A stretch of DNA of 64,000 nucleotides from contig USHV01000013.1 of NCBI GenBank assembly GCA_900554695.1, positions 1 through 64,000 of the forward strand, written 5' to 3'. The notes beneath the pieces were generated by a model that worked only from the letters and a program-made list of their open reading frames with translations, had not been told where the DNA came from and searched no databases. Source of the DNA: an uncultured Prevotella sp. (GTDB lineage Bacteria > Bacteroidota > Bacteroidia > Bacteroidales > Bacteroidaceae). Positions 34,043 to 43,119 of the stretch are shown here, piece after piece. Positions within the stretch are counted from its first letter, which is position 1, and every line of letters starts with the position of its first letter. Both the position numbers and the translations under genes were made by a program.

Positions 34043-34062
34043 AATTAGCGCAAAGTTTTTTC

Positions 34063-36042
34063 TCAACGACTTTTCTTGTCAGTTTGCTGATACCTCTTTA
34101 TAAGACTATAAGCATCATACAAGCCCAATTCGCCAGCCTTGCTGAGATCGACTATTCCCGCACTTATTTTCTTCATATTGATATAAGCCAGTCCACGGTT
34201 GTAATAGGCTTCGGCAAGATTGGAGTCAAGGCGTATGGCCTCTGAATAATCTGCTATGGCCTTATCGTAGAGTTTGCCGACTGCATACATATTTCCACGA
34301 CAATAATACAGGTAAGGATTATCTGCGTCAAGACTTATCGCATGGTTCATGTCGGACATGGCACGTTCGGAAGCGATGCGCACATCAGTACCACCAGAAG
34401 CATTGAACTCGTTCATCTTAGACAGACAGAAAGCACGCTGCCAATAGCCTAAAGGCGAGATTGAGTCGATGGAAATATAAGTTGTAAGGTCGGATATCGC
34501 GGCATCATAATTCTGCAATGCCGAATACAACACTGAACGCAAAAGCAAATCGGACTTCACCGCCGATACGTTGCGCGAATCATCGATACGCGCTGAAAGA
34601 GAATCAACACAGGCAAAATAATCCTGCGACGTATTCTTATCAATCTGCTTCGACATGCAGTTGACATAAATACGGCGCAACGTACTGCCTGAATTATTGA
34701 ACTTCTCAACTGCTGCAGAGAAAGCCTGATAACTCTTCACCCCGTTATCATAAGCCGAAAGCGAAAGATAATACATCGGTCGGAACGACTGCTCCACAGA
34801 ACGGTTCTGCACACGTCCGCGATAATCGCTCTCATACTCATGCTCCACCTTATTCTCATCGGCTACAACCATCTGATTATATTTTTCAGGATCGATATCG
34901 CTACGCTTACGCATCTGTTTGGTTTTCGATGCACTCCAGCGTGGCTGCACACCCAGACGCTTGTTCATCTGAGCCTTCAATATCTTGAACTCGTCAAGCT
35001 CAGCTTTGGCTGTCATTCCGAGACGGCGGTAACAGTTTGCCCTACGAGCAAGACCGGTCCAGAAGTTAGGGAACTGATTGATAACCGAGGTATAATCTTT
35101 TATGGCCGCCCGCAGGTCACCGGTACGGTCGTGCAACAATGCCCTGTTGAATATCGCCAAGATATTATTTGGCTCCATTTTTATTACATAGTCGAAATCA
35201 GTTATCGCACGGTTGTCGTCGCCGAGCTGCATGCCGAGCAATCCACGGTTGTAGCGAGCCATGAAATTGTCAGGATCTATTTCTATGGCTTTGTCATAAT
35301 CGGCCATCGCTCCACGCAGATTGTTCAGATTATAACGCGCAAGTCCACGATTGACATAATTGGCAACGCTCTGCGGCTTTAGATGTATTGCTTTATCAAG
35401 ACATGCCGCAGCATCTTTCCACTTGGACTTCGAAAGACTGATCATAGCCTTTGCCGACCACGCGTCAGCATTATACGGATCAATCTCAAGACTCTTCCCC
35501 AACCATTCGTCGGCTTTTGTCGTATCTTTCTGTAATAGGAACACCTCTGCCTTCAGTGAATAAGCCTTTGCATTGGTTTTCCAACGCGTGACCATCGTGT
35601 CCAGATCGGTCTGTGCACGGTCATAATCCTTATCTTCTATACGACACAAGGTACGGTTATACCATACGTTCTGATTCCATGGATTAAGGTTGAGCGACTT
35701 GTCGTAATCGCTGATTGCCCCGTCGAAATTATTCTGATGAATACGGCACAACCCCCTCAGTTCGTATATATCAGATATGTAGGGATTGAGCTTGAGAGCC
35801 TCGGTGACGTCATTTTCAGCCCCGACATAGTCGTCAAGATAGAATTTGGCGACGCCTCTGAAAAACCATGCGTCATAAAGATATGGCTTGGCATTCAATA
35901 CCTGATTGAAATACTGTATGGAAAGTACGTAATCTTCATAAAACAATGCACTACGACCGGTTATCATCAAACGGTCGGTATTGAACTGCGCAGTGGCGTT
36001 CAAAGACAGAGCAAACAATATGAAGACCAAGACTTTCTTCAT
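34063..36042 (-). CDS. exported TPR-repeat protein
   Basis: A 659-residue protein starting at 36042 (MKKVLVFILFALSLNATAQ), with a Sec signal peptide probably cut after TAQ. At least ten TPR units follow at 34-residue spacing in two blocks (about residues 15-350 and 490-645). Examples are AYYNRGLAYINMKKISAGI and ARYNRGLLGMQLGDDNRAI. Between them is a linker with KQMRKRSDIDPEKYN. TPR blocks in the periplasm usually serve as protein docking sites; the partner is unknown. The start overlaps the def stop by 4 bases (ATGA), so it is translationally coupled as the last gene of the SPOR-ruvX-def operon. Confidence 0.85.
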   Translation of the reverse strand: MKKVLVFILFALSLNATAQFNTDRLMITGRSALFYEDYVLSIQYFNQVLNAKPYLYDAWFFRGVAKFYLDDYVGAENDVTEALKLNPYISDIYELRGLCRIHQNNFDGAISDYDKSLNLNPWNQNVWYNRTLCRIEDKDYDRAQTDLDTMVTRWKTNAKAYSLKAEVFLLQKDTTKADEWLGKSLEIDPYNADAWSAKAMISLSKSKWKDAAACLDKAIHLKPQSVANYVNRGLARYNLNNLRGAMADYDKAIEIDPDNFMARYNRGLLGMQLGDDNRAITDFDYVIKMEPNNILAIFNRALLHDRTGDLRAAIKDYTSVINQFPNFWTGLARRANCYRRLGMTAKAELDEFKILKAQMNKRLGVQPRWSASKTKQMRKRSDIDPEKYNQMVVADENKVEHEYESDYRGRVQNRSVEQSFRPMYYLSLSAYDNGVKSYQAFSAAVEKFNNSGSTLRRIYVNCMSKQIDKNTSQDYFACVDSLSARIDDSRNVSAVKSDLLLRSVLYSALQNYDAAISDLTTYISIDSISPLGYWQRAFCLSKMNEFNASGGTDVRIASERAMSDMNHAISLDADNPYLYYCRGNMYAVGKLYDKAIADYSEAIRLDSNLAEAYYNRGLAYINMKKISAGIVDLSKAGELGLYDAYSLIKRYQQTDKKSR

Positions 36043-36602
36043 CTTCTTGCCGGTTTTGTGCGATAACCGCAACGATAACGTCCCTGCAGTAATGCTTTCA
36101 GCTTGTTGCGTATAAGCTGTTTACGCATCGGAGAGATGCGGTCAACAAACATGGTACCCTCAAGATGGTCAAACTCGTGCTGCATTACACGTGCGAGATA
36201 ACCGTCGACCCATTCATCATGTTTATTGAAATCCTTATCCTGATATACAACATGAATGCGTGTCGGACGAGTAACGTTCTCGTGTATTCCAGGTAGAGAG
36301 AGACATCCTTCCTCCATCGACTCTTTCGGACCATCATTATCATATTCCACAATGTGCGGATTTATATAAACATGTCTGAAATCTTTGTACTCAGGAAAAT
36401 CCTCACTCAACACGTCCAAATCGATTACGACGACGCGTATATCCAAACCTATCTGCGGAGCGGCAAGACCTACGCCATCGCTTTCGGTAAGAGTTTCGAA
36501 CATGTTTTCAATAAGAGCCGGCAATTCCGGGTAATCAGGTGTTATGTCCTGTGCCTGCTTACGCAGTACAGGATTACCATAAATATAAATAGGTAAAATC
36601 AT
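36039..36602 (-). CDS. def: peptide deformylase
   Basis: Removes the formyl group from the N-terminus of new proteins. The 187 residues show all three metal-site motifs: GVGLAAPQ (43-50), EGCLS (98-102, with ligand Cys100) and HEFDH (142-146). Length is normal, with a basic C-terminal tail. It is the third gene of SPOR lipoprotein-ruvX-def-TPR, 39 bp after ruvX. Confidence 0.96.
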   Translation of the reverse strand: MILPIYIYGNPVLRKQAQDITPDYPELPALIENMFETLTESDGVGLAAPQIGLDIRVVVIDLDVLSEDFPEYKDFRHVYINPHIVEYDNDGPKESMEEGCLSLPGIHENVTRPTRIHVVYQDKDFNKHDEWVDGYLARVMQHEFDHLEGTMFVDRISPMRKQLIRNKLKALLQGRYRCGYRTKPARR

Positions 36603-36641
36603 TAAACTAACGAAATAGAATTATATAAAAATATGTCTTCT

Positions 36642-37064
36642 TTATTTTTTATCCTGCCTATAATCCAAATAACTTTGTAGAATGATTGTGGCACTAATCT
36701 CATCGACCAATGCTTTGTTGCGCCGTGCTTTCTTGCTTATCCCGCTATCTATGATAGCCCTATGTGCAAGTACCGAAGTGAAGCGTTCGTCATAACATTC
36801 TATCGGTATTTGAGGAAAAACCTTACGCCACCTGGCAACAAACTGTAGGACACGAGAATGATTCTCACTCGGCTCGCCATTCAGCTGCTTAGGCTCACCG
36901 ATGACAATTCGTTCGACATTCTCGCGACCTACATAAGATGATAAAAACGAAAACAAATCAACGGTGTCAACAGTTGTCAATCCATTCGGCACTATCTGCA
37001 ACGGATCGGTAACTGCCAACCCCGTACGTTTCTTTCCATAATCTATGGATAATATGCGAGCCAC
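36642..37064 (-). CDS. ruvX: Holliday junction resolvase-like RuvX (YqgF)
   Basis: A 140-residue RNase H-fold nuclease of the YqgF/RuvX family, linked to 16S rRNA end processing and possibly recombination. Key acidic motifs are SIDYGKKRTGLAV at the N-terminus, IVIGEPKQLNGEPSE, the YDERFTS motif, and the C-terminal VDEISATIILQ. Length is standard. It sits 9 bp after the SPOR lipoprotein and before def, a common Bacteroidales order. Confidence 0.92.
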   Translation of the reverse strand: MARILSIDYGKKRTGLAVTDPLQIVPNGLTTVDTVDLFSFLSSYVGRENVERIVIGEPKQLNGEPSENHSRVLQFVARWRKVFPQIPIECYDERFTSVLAHRAIIDSGISKKARRNKALVDEISATIILQSYLDYRQDKK

Positions 37065-37073
37065 AATTTTTAA

Positions 37074-37568
37074 TTATTTCTTGAAAAGCAACCAAGCATC
37101 CGGATATTTAGAGCGGAACTGATCGCGAGAGCTCACTGCATCAGACTTCAAATCGAATGTCGCAGCTACGACACGATAGAAATTATTTGAAGGATTGTAA
37201 ACAATCTGAGCATCATAACCGGCAGATTTAAGTGTGCCCTGCAGACCTTCGGCATTAGCCTTAAGAGAGAACGAACCCACTACAACGCTGTAATTCTTGA
37301 GTCCGGCACCGCTAACCAACGTCACGCTCTCAGAACGTACAGCAGCATTGTCTGTATTATCAACAACTGTCGTCTGTGATACCGGTTTTTCAACAATCGG
37401 AGCGACAACAGGCGTCTCACTCTGAGCAGCCTCTGCCTGCTGGTTTTCCTGCTGTGCCTGTGCTTTCAAATACGCTTTCTTATAAGCACTCTCACTCGAC
37501 TTACAACCAGTAAGCGCTAATGCGGCACAAACGCCGACACACAAAACCACATTTTTTTTCATATTCAT
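37074..37568 (-). CDS. SPOR-domain lipoprotein
   Basis: A 164-residue lipoprotein with two possible starts, 37568 (MNMKKN) or 37562 (MKKN). The lipobox is LTGC, giving Cys20 from the second start. A Gln/Ala/Glu-rich linker runs to about residue 75. The C-terminal SPOR domain (YSVVVGSFSLKANAEGL to WLLFKK) binds peptidoglycan lacking stem peptides, as found at the division site. It leads the operon with ruvX, def and the TPR gene. It is divergent from the YtxH gene, with a 217-bp gap between them. Confidence 0.88.
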   Translation of the reverse strand: MNMKKNVVLCVGVCAALALTGCKSSESAYKKAYLKAQAQQENQQAEAAQSETPVVAPIVEKPVSQTTVVDNTDNAAVRSESVTLVSGAGLKNYSVVVGSFSLKANAEGLQGTLKSAGYDAQIVYNPSNNFYRVVAATFDLKSDAVSSRDQFRSKYPDAWLLFKK

Positions 37569-37733
37569 ATTAGTTATTAATTATAAATTCGTCAAAAATT
37601 AATATTGTGCGAAATTACAAAATATATTATAAGTATAAGAAACTTGGGCACATAAAGTTTGTTAAATACTATTTTACCGGTATTTTTAACAAAAAATGGC
37701 AATTAAAACAATACGTCATACGCATCTTTTTCT

Positions 37734-37741
37734 TATATTTG
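37734..37741 (+). promoter_or_regulatory. promoter -7 element for YtxH cassette
   Basis: TATATTTG matches TAnnTTTG, 44 bp before the ATG at 37786. I see no good -33 element. Confidence 0.5.
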
Positions 37742-37785
37742 CTCATAATTAAAACGAACATTGTTGAACTAAAAACTTTAGAAAA

Positions 37786-38004
37786 ATGAAAACATTGGGT
37801 TACATCGGCGCATTTTTAGGAGGCGCTATTGCCGGAGCCGCTTTAGGAATCCTCATGGCACCGGAAAAAGGCAGCGAGACTCGTACTAAGATAGGAGACG
37901 CAATAGACGATTTCTGCAAGAAACACAACATCAAACTGAGCCGCAACGAAGTAGAGGATCTCGTTGACGACATTAAAGACGCTACAGAAAAAGCCAACGG
38001 ATAA
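37786..38004 (+). CDS. YtxH domain protein
   Basis: A 72-residue protein with a glycine-rich N-terminal membrane helix (YIGAFLGGAIAGAALGILMA) followed by PEKGSETRTKIGDA, the YtxH family signature, and a short amphipathic helix. YtxH proteins are small membrane-associated proteins, often linked to stress in other phyla; the role here is unknown. It is the first of three short genes with gaps of 8 and 6 bases. Confidence 0.85.
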   Translation: MKTLGYIGAFLGGAIAGAALGILMAPEKGSETRTKIGDAIDDFCKKHNIKLSRNEVEDLVDDIKDATEKANG

Positions 38005-38012
38005 TAGCTGAC

Positions 38013-38360
38013 ATGTTTTCGAACGATAAGAACATAGAAACCATCGGACAGCTTATCGAGGCGATAAGACATTACATCGGGCTTCAAACAAAATACGCGA
38101 AGCTCGATGTAATTGATAAGATAGTGCGATTGCTGACGGCATTTGTGATGATGATCATACTGACCGTATTAGTCATGCTTATGCTAATCTATGCATCATT
38201 TGCGGTAGCTTACGCTCTCGAGCCACTTGTAGGTTCGGCTGTAGCATTCTGCATCGTGGCCGGTGCATATTTTGTGGCACTGATATTATGCGTCATCTTC
38301 AGAAAGCAATGGATAGAACGTCCGCTGGTAAAATTCCTGGCCAGTGTTTTAATGCAATAA
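38013..38360 (+). CDS. phage holin family / Actinobacterial-holin-like membrane protein
   Basis: A 115-residue protein with two hydrophobic segments (about residues 43-66 and 74-94), after an amphipathic helix (IGQLIEAIRHYIGLQTKYAKLD). This layout matches the 'phage holin family' annotated in many non-phage genomes (Phage_holin_3_6-like). No phage genes surround it. It is probably a housekeeping membrane protein acting with its YtxH neighbour. Confidence 0.75.
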   Translation: MFSNDKNIETIGQLIEAIRHYIGLQTKYAKLDVIDKIVRLLTAFVMMIILTVLVMLMLIYASFAVAYALEPLVGSAVAFCIVAGAYFVALILCVIFRKQWIERPLVKFLASVLMQ

Positions 38361-38366
38361 CAATAT

Positions 38367-38651
38367 ATGATTGCACCAGATAAAAACATCAAAACATTCA
38401 GTTCTCTGTCTGAGATTCGTGCCCGTAAGGAAGAACTGCAGAAAGAGATATATGCAGACGAAGAAAAAATAAGCGGACTTTGGAATGATTTGTTCTACAA
38501 ACGCGAATCGGAAGAGCCGGCGACGCCTGTACAACGCATGTCAAATATGATAAACATGGGTGCAGGCGTGATTGACGGTGTTATTCTCGGATGGAAAATA
38601 TACCGCAAATTCAAAGGCAGCCGCTCTATATTTAAAAAGAAGAGACGTTGA
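38367..38651 (+). CDS. hypothetical coiled-coil protein of YtxH cassette
   Basis: A 94-residue protein I do not recognise. It has a charged coiled-coil-like stretch (residues 13-40, SLSEIRARKEELQKEIYADE), a glycine-containing hydrophobic segment (MINMGAGVIDGVILGWKIY) and a strongly basic end (KKKRR). Its position as third gene after YtxH and holin-like genes suggests a common membrane-related job. Its last 20 bases overlap the 3' end of the convergent metallo-hydrolase gene. Confidence 0.7.
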   Translation: MIAPDKNIKTFSSLSEIRARKEELQKEIYADEEKISGLWNDLFYKRESEEPATPVQRMSNMINMGAGVIDGVILGWKIYRKFKGSRSIFKKKRR

Positions 38652-39402
38652 TTGTCATGCCATCATATCCTAACTTTACACCGTCAGGCAACTTTGCCGA
38701 TGCTTCGGTGTAAAGGCCTATGTGATGGCACACATGAGTCAGATATACATCCTCCGCTCCAATATCATGAGCAAAGCGTATGGCATCCTTCACCAATTGA
38801 TGAGAATGATGCTCCTTTGTGAAACGCAAAGCATTGACAACAAGTGTTTTCACACCAAAGAGATATGGTAATTCAGTATCTTCAATTCTTTTCATGTCCG
38901 TTATGTATGCAAACTCACCGAACCTATAACCAAGTATAGGCATATTATCATGCATCACTCTTACAGGAAAAACATCTATATCACCCACCTTAAAAGGCTC
39001 GTGAGGTTGTATGACATGCAGATTCAACAAAGGAACTCCCGGATATAAATCGTTTCCGAAGCAATAAGGCATCACACGCTTCACACATTTTGCGGTGGTC
39101 TCATCAGCATAAATATCAATTGCGCCAAACACACAGAACGGACGCAAATCATCTATCCCTGCCACATGATCATAATGGCAGTGGGTTAGCAACACGGCAT
39201 TAATAGGCTTAAACGGCAACGGAAGCAATTGTTCACGTATGTCAGGTCCGCTGTCTATCAGCACTCGCGTAGTATCTGTTTCAAGAAGAGCGACACTGCG
39301 TCTGTGTTTGTCTCGGGGATCCGTACTACGACATACTTCACAACCGCACCCTAAAGAGGGGACACCACCCGACGTCCCGGTACCAAGCAACGTGACTTTC
39401 AT
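38632..39402 (-). CDS. MBL-fold hydrolase, PhnP-like
   Basis: A 256-residue metallo-beta-lactamase-fold protein with the PhnP-type opening VTLLGTGTSGGVPSLGCGC, including Cys19, Cys21 and Cys24, which bind a structural zinc in PhnP. The active-site motif is THCHYDH (73-79), with later ligands in RVMHDN, YITDM and HHSH. PhnP is a phosphoribosyl cyclic phosphodiesterase. No phn genes are nearby, so the substrate may differ. It lies 37 bp downstream of murB on the same strand. Confidence 0.85.
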   Translation of the reverse strand: MKVTLLGTGTSGGVPSLGCGCEVCRSTDPRDKHRRSVALLETDTTRVLIDSGPDIREQLLPLPFKPINAVLLTHCHYDHVAGIDDLRPFCVFGAIDIYADETTAKCVKRVMPYCFGNDLYPGVPLLNLHVIQPHEPFKVGDIDVFPVRVMHDNMPILGYRFGEFAYITDMKRIEDTELPYLFGVKTLVVNALRFTKEHHSHQLVKDAIRFAHDIGAEDVYLTHVCHHIGLYTEASAKLPDGVKLGYDGMTINVSSF

Positions 39403-39439
39403 AATATATCAAGTTAATTGGAATGTCTCACAATAATAA

Positions 39440-40456
39440 TTATCGAATAATATTAACCTCCGGATAAATATCTATACCGAACTTATTTCTCACGTCAGAA
39501 CGTATCCTCTCGCAAAGAGCCACAATCTCATCGCCCGAAGCATTACCACGATTGACAAGAACGAGCGACTGTTTCTCATAAACTCCGGCACGGCCTAACG
39601 AGCGGCCTTTCCAGCCACAACGCTCTATAAGCCACCCTGCCGGTATCTTCACACGATCGTCGCCAAGAAAATAATGCGGCATGTCAGGATATTCCTTACA
39701 AAGAGAATCATATTTCGCAACCGGCACAACAGGATTAACAAAGAAACTTCCTGCATTTCCCAATTTAGCCGGGTCAGGCAACTTCGCGTTGCGTATTGAT
39801 ATTATAGCATTCCGAAGACTGACGGCTGTAGGATGATCTATTCCCTCCGATTCGAGATACGATCTGATATTACCATAGTCCAAACGTGGCTTAAATACCT
39901 TTGAGAATCTGTATGTGACATAAGTTATCACATAACGGTTTTTCCACTCATGCTTGAATTTGCTGTCTCTATAACCATAGCAACACTCTGAAGGTGCGAA
40001 CCGGCGAATATCTCCTGTATGCGTGTCCACAGCCTCAATCTGAGCTATAAGATCCTTCACCTCTGCCCCATAAGCACCTATGTTCTGCACCGCAGACGCA
40101 CCCACATCGCCCGGTATAGCCGAAAGATTCTCTGCACCATACATTTCATTAGATACGGCATAGTCAACAACATCGTCCCAACATTCGCCAGAGCCGCAAC
40201 GCAAGCATATGTCATCACCATCCTCAAAGGGTTCAATGCCTTTTATCCCTGAATGAAGGACTGTGCCATTGAAATCACCGACAAACAGCATATTGCTGCC
40301 TCCGCCAAGAATAAGCAATGGCTTTGGCAGTTTATCCATGCCGGAGATTATGACACGCAACTCATCAACGGAATAAAATTCCAAAAATCTGGCACACTTG
40401 ACATCCATGCCAAACGTATTATGACTCAATAAGCTGTAGTCTTCTGAATCCTTCAT
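39440..40456 (-). CDS. murB: UDP-N-acetylenolpyruvoylglucosamine reductase
   Basis: MurB reduces UDP-GlcNAc-enolpyruvate to UDP-MurNAc with NADPH and FAD in peptidoglycan synthesis. The 338 residues have FAD-binding LILGGGSNMLF and IPGDVGASAVQNIGAYGAEV. The catalytic part has GNAGSFFVNPVV with the active-site Ser and a C-terminal PEVNIIR with the catalytic Glu. A Tyr-containing insert as in E. coli type I MurB is present. It lies 20 bp after the DUF4348 lipoprotein gene and before the PhnP-like gene. Confidence 0.95.
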   Translation of the reverse strand: MKDSEDYSLLSHNTFGMDVKCARFLEFYSVDELRVIISGMDKLPKPLLILGGGSNMLFVGDFNGTVLHSGIKGIEPFEDGDDICLRCGSGECWDDVVDYAVSNEMYGAENLSAIPGDVGASAVQNIGAYGAEVKDLIAQIEAVDTHTGDIRRFAPSECCYGYRDSKFKHEWKNRYVITYVTYRFSKVFKPRLDYGNIRSYLESEGIDHPTAVSLRNAIISIRNAKLPDPAKLGNAGSFFVNPVVPVAKYDSLCKEYPDMPHYFLGDDRVKIPAGWLIERCGWKGRSLGRAGVYEKQSLVLVNRGNASGDEIVALCERIRSDVRNKFGIDIYPEVNIIR

Positions 40457-40476
40457 CCTTATACAATATTATAATA

Positions 40477-41331
40477 TTATACAATCAGTTTTATCAACTT
40501 CCACTTTCCACCTTTCCTACGGAAAGTAAGCTCAGTCTCAAGTCCGTTGGATATTCCACGTATTACAAAAATTTTCTGGCTTCCGCCTGCTCTCTTGTTA
40601 TTGTCGTACTGGATGTTATAAATCATGCCGGCCGGCAATTCTGGAGCGAAAGAGAGCCATTGTTCCGGAGCGAGGAATCCGCTCGTTGTAGCGAACTCAT
40701 CATCTGAACTTGGACCGGAAAAATCCAACGGATCATTTATGCTGCTGATTTGGAAAGCCGAATCGGTGGCGAACTTATTATAGAAATTAAGGAACGACCA
40801 GTTACGGTTCTTTCTCATTCCTTCATATCTTATCGCCGTCATCATCCATTTTCCGTACATTCTGTCAAACAGATATTGCTTTACAAAATGGCGCTTCAGA
40901 TAAATTTTCTCAACAATCACATGGTGTATGGTCGTGTCCTTTACGACATTCATCTGCCTTGCATTATCGAATATCAGCGTATAATAATCCTGATGCATGA
41001 AGAAATGTTCCGTTTTCCATGCCGTGGCTTTTATAAATGTTGTATCACGACGAATGACCGGAAGCGGGAACTTTATTCGTTTTTTCTGAAGTTTACCGTT
41101 GGCTGCAAAATTGAAAAAGAAATCATCAAACAGCTCATCAGCAGCCTTTGGCATTGGCGTTTCGGCAATAATTGTTTCCATTGTATCTGTTGCAGCCGTA
41201 TCTGCCGTCAAAGAGTCACCAATGGACATGGAGTCTGTCATAGAATTCTTTTTATCCGAACAACCCATTGATGAAAAACTTATTACGCTGACAAAAATAA
41301 GCAGCATAATAAAAATAGCACATCTTTTCAT
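40477..41331 (-). CDS. DUF4348 lipoprotein
   Basis: A 284-residue lipoprotein with MKRC, a hydrophobic core and lipobox SSMGC (Cys24); an alternative start lies two codons upstream at 41337. A Ser/Thr/Asp-rich linker leads into a domain of about 210 residues (FDDFFFNFAAN onward; YYTLIFDN; WMMTAIRYEGM; GGKWKLIKLIV at the end). This matches what I know of DUF4348, a Bacteroidales-restricted family of unknown function. It leads a minus-strand group with murB and is divergent from pheS. Confidence 0.75.
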   Translation of the reverse strand: MKRCAIFIMLLIFVSVISFSSMGCSDKKNSMTDSMSIGDSLTADTAATDTMETIIAETPMPKAADELFDDFFFNFAANGKLQKKRIKFPLPVIRRDTTFIKATAWKTEHFFMHQDYYTLIFDNARQMNVVKDTTIHHVIVEKIYLKRHFVKQYLFDRMYGKWMMTAIRYEGMRKNRNWSFLNFYNKFATDSAFQISSINDPLDFSGPSSDDEFATTSGFLAPEQWLSFAPELPAGMIYNIQYDNNKRAGGSQKIFVIRGISNGLETELTFRRKGGKWKLIKLIV

Positions 41332-41419
41332 ATACATATTGTAGGACTTATCATTCCTCAAATTTTCCGCAAAAATACAACTTTATTTCTATATATTTCT
41401 TATTCTAAGCTAAAAATAT

Positions 41420-41427
41420 TACCTTTG
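41420..41427 (+). promoter_or_regulatory. pheS promoter -7 element
   Basis: TACCTTTG, a perfect TAnnTTTG match, with an approximate TTTC about 21 bp upstream. The leader to ATG 41526 is about 90 nt. Confidence 0.65.
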
Positions 41428-41525
41428 CAATGATTTAAAAAACTCGTCATGACATAATAATGAGCCCAAACACCTTTATCAATTGTCATGTCTATAAGCA
41501 ACCAAAATAAATCAACGATAAAATT

Positions 41526-42563
41526 ATGATATTGGACAAAATAGACCAACTGATTAATGAGGTAAACAGTCTTTCGGCAAAGAATGCTGAAGAAATAGAG
41601 CAACTGCGCTTGAAATATCTTGGCAAGAAAGGTGAGATAACTGCTCTTATGGCAGATTTCCGCAATGTTGCTCCTGAAGACAAAAAAACTGTCGGAATAA
41701 AAATAAATGAGCTGAAACAACTCGCAATACAAAAGATAAATGAGTTGAAAGAAAATGCGGAGACAAACACTGATGCCGCAAACGACATTGACCTTACGCG
41801 CTCTGCATATCCTGTACAGCTCGGTGCCCGTCATCCGCTGACGATTGTAAAGAATCAAATCATCGATATCTTCCAGCGCATGGGCTTCACCATCGCTGAA
41901 GGTCCGGAAATTGACGACGACCTGCACGTCTTCACAAAGCTGAACTTTGCGGCCGATCACCCGGCACGCGATATGCAGGACACTTTCTTCGTAGAGACAA
42001 ATCCGAATGATGTCACAAAGAACATAATACTACGTTCTCACACGTCAAACGACCAAAGCCGTGTGATGGAGCATCAGCAGCCTCCTATCCGCGTGATATG
42101 CCCGGGACGTGTTTATAGAAACGAGGCAATCTCAGCACGCGCGCACTGCTTCTTCCACCAGATAGAAGGACTGTACATCGATAAGAATGTGTCTTTCACC
42201 GACCTGAAACAGGTTCTTCTGACATTTGCCAGAGAATTGTTCGGCAACGACACACAGATACGTCTGCGCCCGAGCTACTTTCCATTCACAGAACCGAGTG
42301 CAGAAATGGATATTTCGTGCCATATATGCGGAGGAAAAGGTTGCGCCTTCTGCAAACATACCGGTTGGGTAGAAATTCTGGGATGTGGAATGGTCGATCC
42401 TAATGTCCTCGAAGCATGCAACATCGACAGCAAGATATACAGCGGATATGCATTTGGACTGGGAGTTGAGCGCATAACAAACCTCAAATATCAGGTTGCA
42501 GACTTGAGAATGTTCTCTGAGAATGACGTCCGCTTCCTCAACGAATTCATATCAGCCAACTGA
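41526..42563 (+). CDS. pheS: phenylalanyl-tRNA synthetase alpha subunit
   Basis: Catalytic alpha subunit of the class II PheRS. The 345 residues have an N-terminal coiled coil (1-85), then motif HPLTIVKNQIIDIFQRMGF, RSHTSNDQSRVM, RVYRNEAISARAHCFFHQIEG (motif 2), FPFTEPSAEMD and GLGVERITNLKY (motif 3). A small Cys cluster, CHICGGKGCAFC near residue 265, is also seen in Firmicutes PheS. pheT is not adjacent, which is normal in Bacteroidales. Confidence 0.96.
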   Translation: MILDKIDQLINEVNSLSAKNAEEIEQLRLKYLGKKGEITALMADFRNVAPEDKKTVGIKINELKQLAIQKINELKENAETNTDAANDIDLTRSAYPVQLGARHPLTIVKNQIIDIFQRMGFTIAEGPEIDDDLHVFTKLNFAADHPARDMQDTFFVETNPNDVTKNIILRSHTSNDQSRVMEHQQPPIRVICPGRVYRNEAISARAHCFFHQIEGLYIDKNVSFTDLKQVLLTFARELFGNDTQIRLRPSYFPFTEPSAEMDISCHICGGKGCAFCKHTGWVEILGCGMVDPNVLEACNIDSKIYSGYAFGLGVERITNLKYQVADLRMFSENDVRFLNEFISAN

Positions 42564-42657
42564 TTGATATTCCACTTAAAATCAGTATGATAAGAGAATG
42601 TCATATTTCACGGACATTCGTCTGATTTTGGCAATATTCTTTATTTTGATTAAACAT

Positions 42658-42692
42658 ATTTGTCGTGCCATAAAAACAATGGCACGACAAAT
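42658..42692. terminator. inverted repeat after pheS
   Basis: ATTTGTCGTGCCAT pairs perfectly with ATGGCACGACAAAT across a 7-nt loop; TCTTCT follows. It lies 95 bp after the pheS stop. Confidence 0.7.
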
Positions 42693-42804
42693 TCTTCTAA
42701 AGACAACGGTCAAGCATAATAACTGTCATAAAAATTACATTATAATACGAACAAATACAGACGAAAATGTCATACGGCTTAAAATAATGTGAATAAGGCA
42801 ATAT

Positions 42805-42958
42805 CAGACACCATGTTTATAAGAACACCCATATCGGCTTACAAAAGAGCCGATTTTGAGTCCTAAAACAGCCCATTTCAGGGTCCGAAAAAGCCCATAT
42901 CGCACTCTGACAAAGCCCATTTCATAACTCAATAAAGCCCTTATCGCAGCGGGTGTAA
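42805..42958. repeat. dispersed 22-bp-array element, copy E (array only)
   Basis: Six degenerate units in exact 22-bp register: GCCC-type cores start at 42827, 42849, 42871, 42893, 42915 and 42937. Examples are AAAGCCCATATCGCAC and AAAGCCCATTTCATAA. The flanking palindromes and hairpin of the full element are not visible. It lies between two genes in the same direction, pheS and the cardiolipin-synthase-like gene. The remaining gap 42959-43119 holds nothing else I recognise. Confidence 0.8.
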
Positions 42959-43119
42959 CAGATAATGGATGTGAACATGACAAAAAAGGCAAATCATAAT
43001 GCCGTAAATTTCACATCTGACACATCTCAAAACGACAGACACAACAATTACACCAGCACCGCATCAAGACCGACTCCAGACATGCTGCACGACATTTCCA
43101 TTTATGATAATATTTAAAT

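Noticed and set aside
38013..38360. Holin-like gene considered as a prophage remnant
   Set aside because: Neighbours are YtxH, PhnP-like and murB genes; no other phage gene is present. The family is common outside phage.
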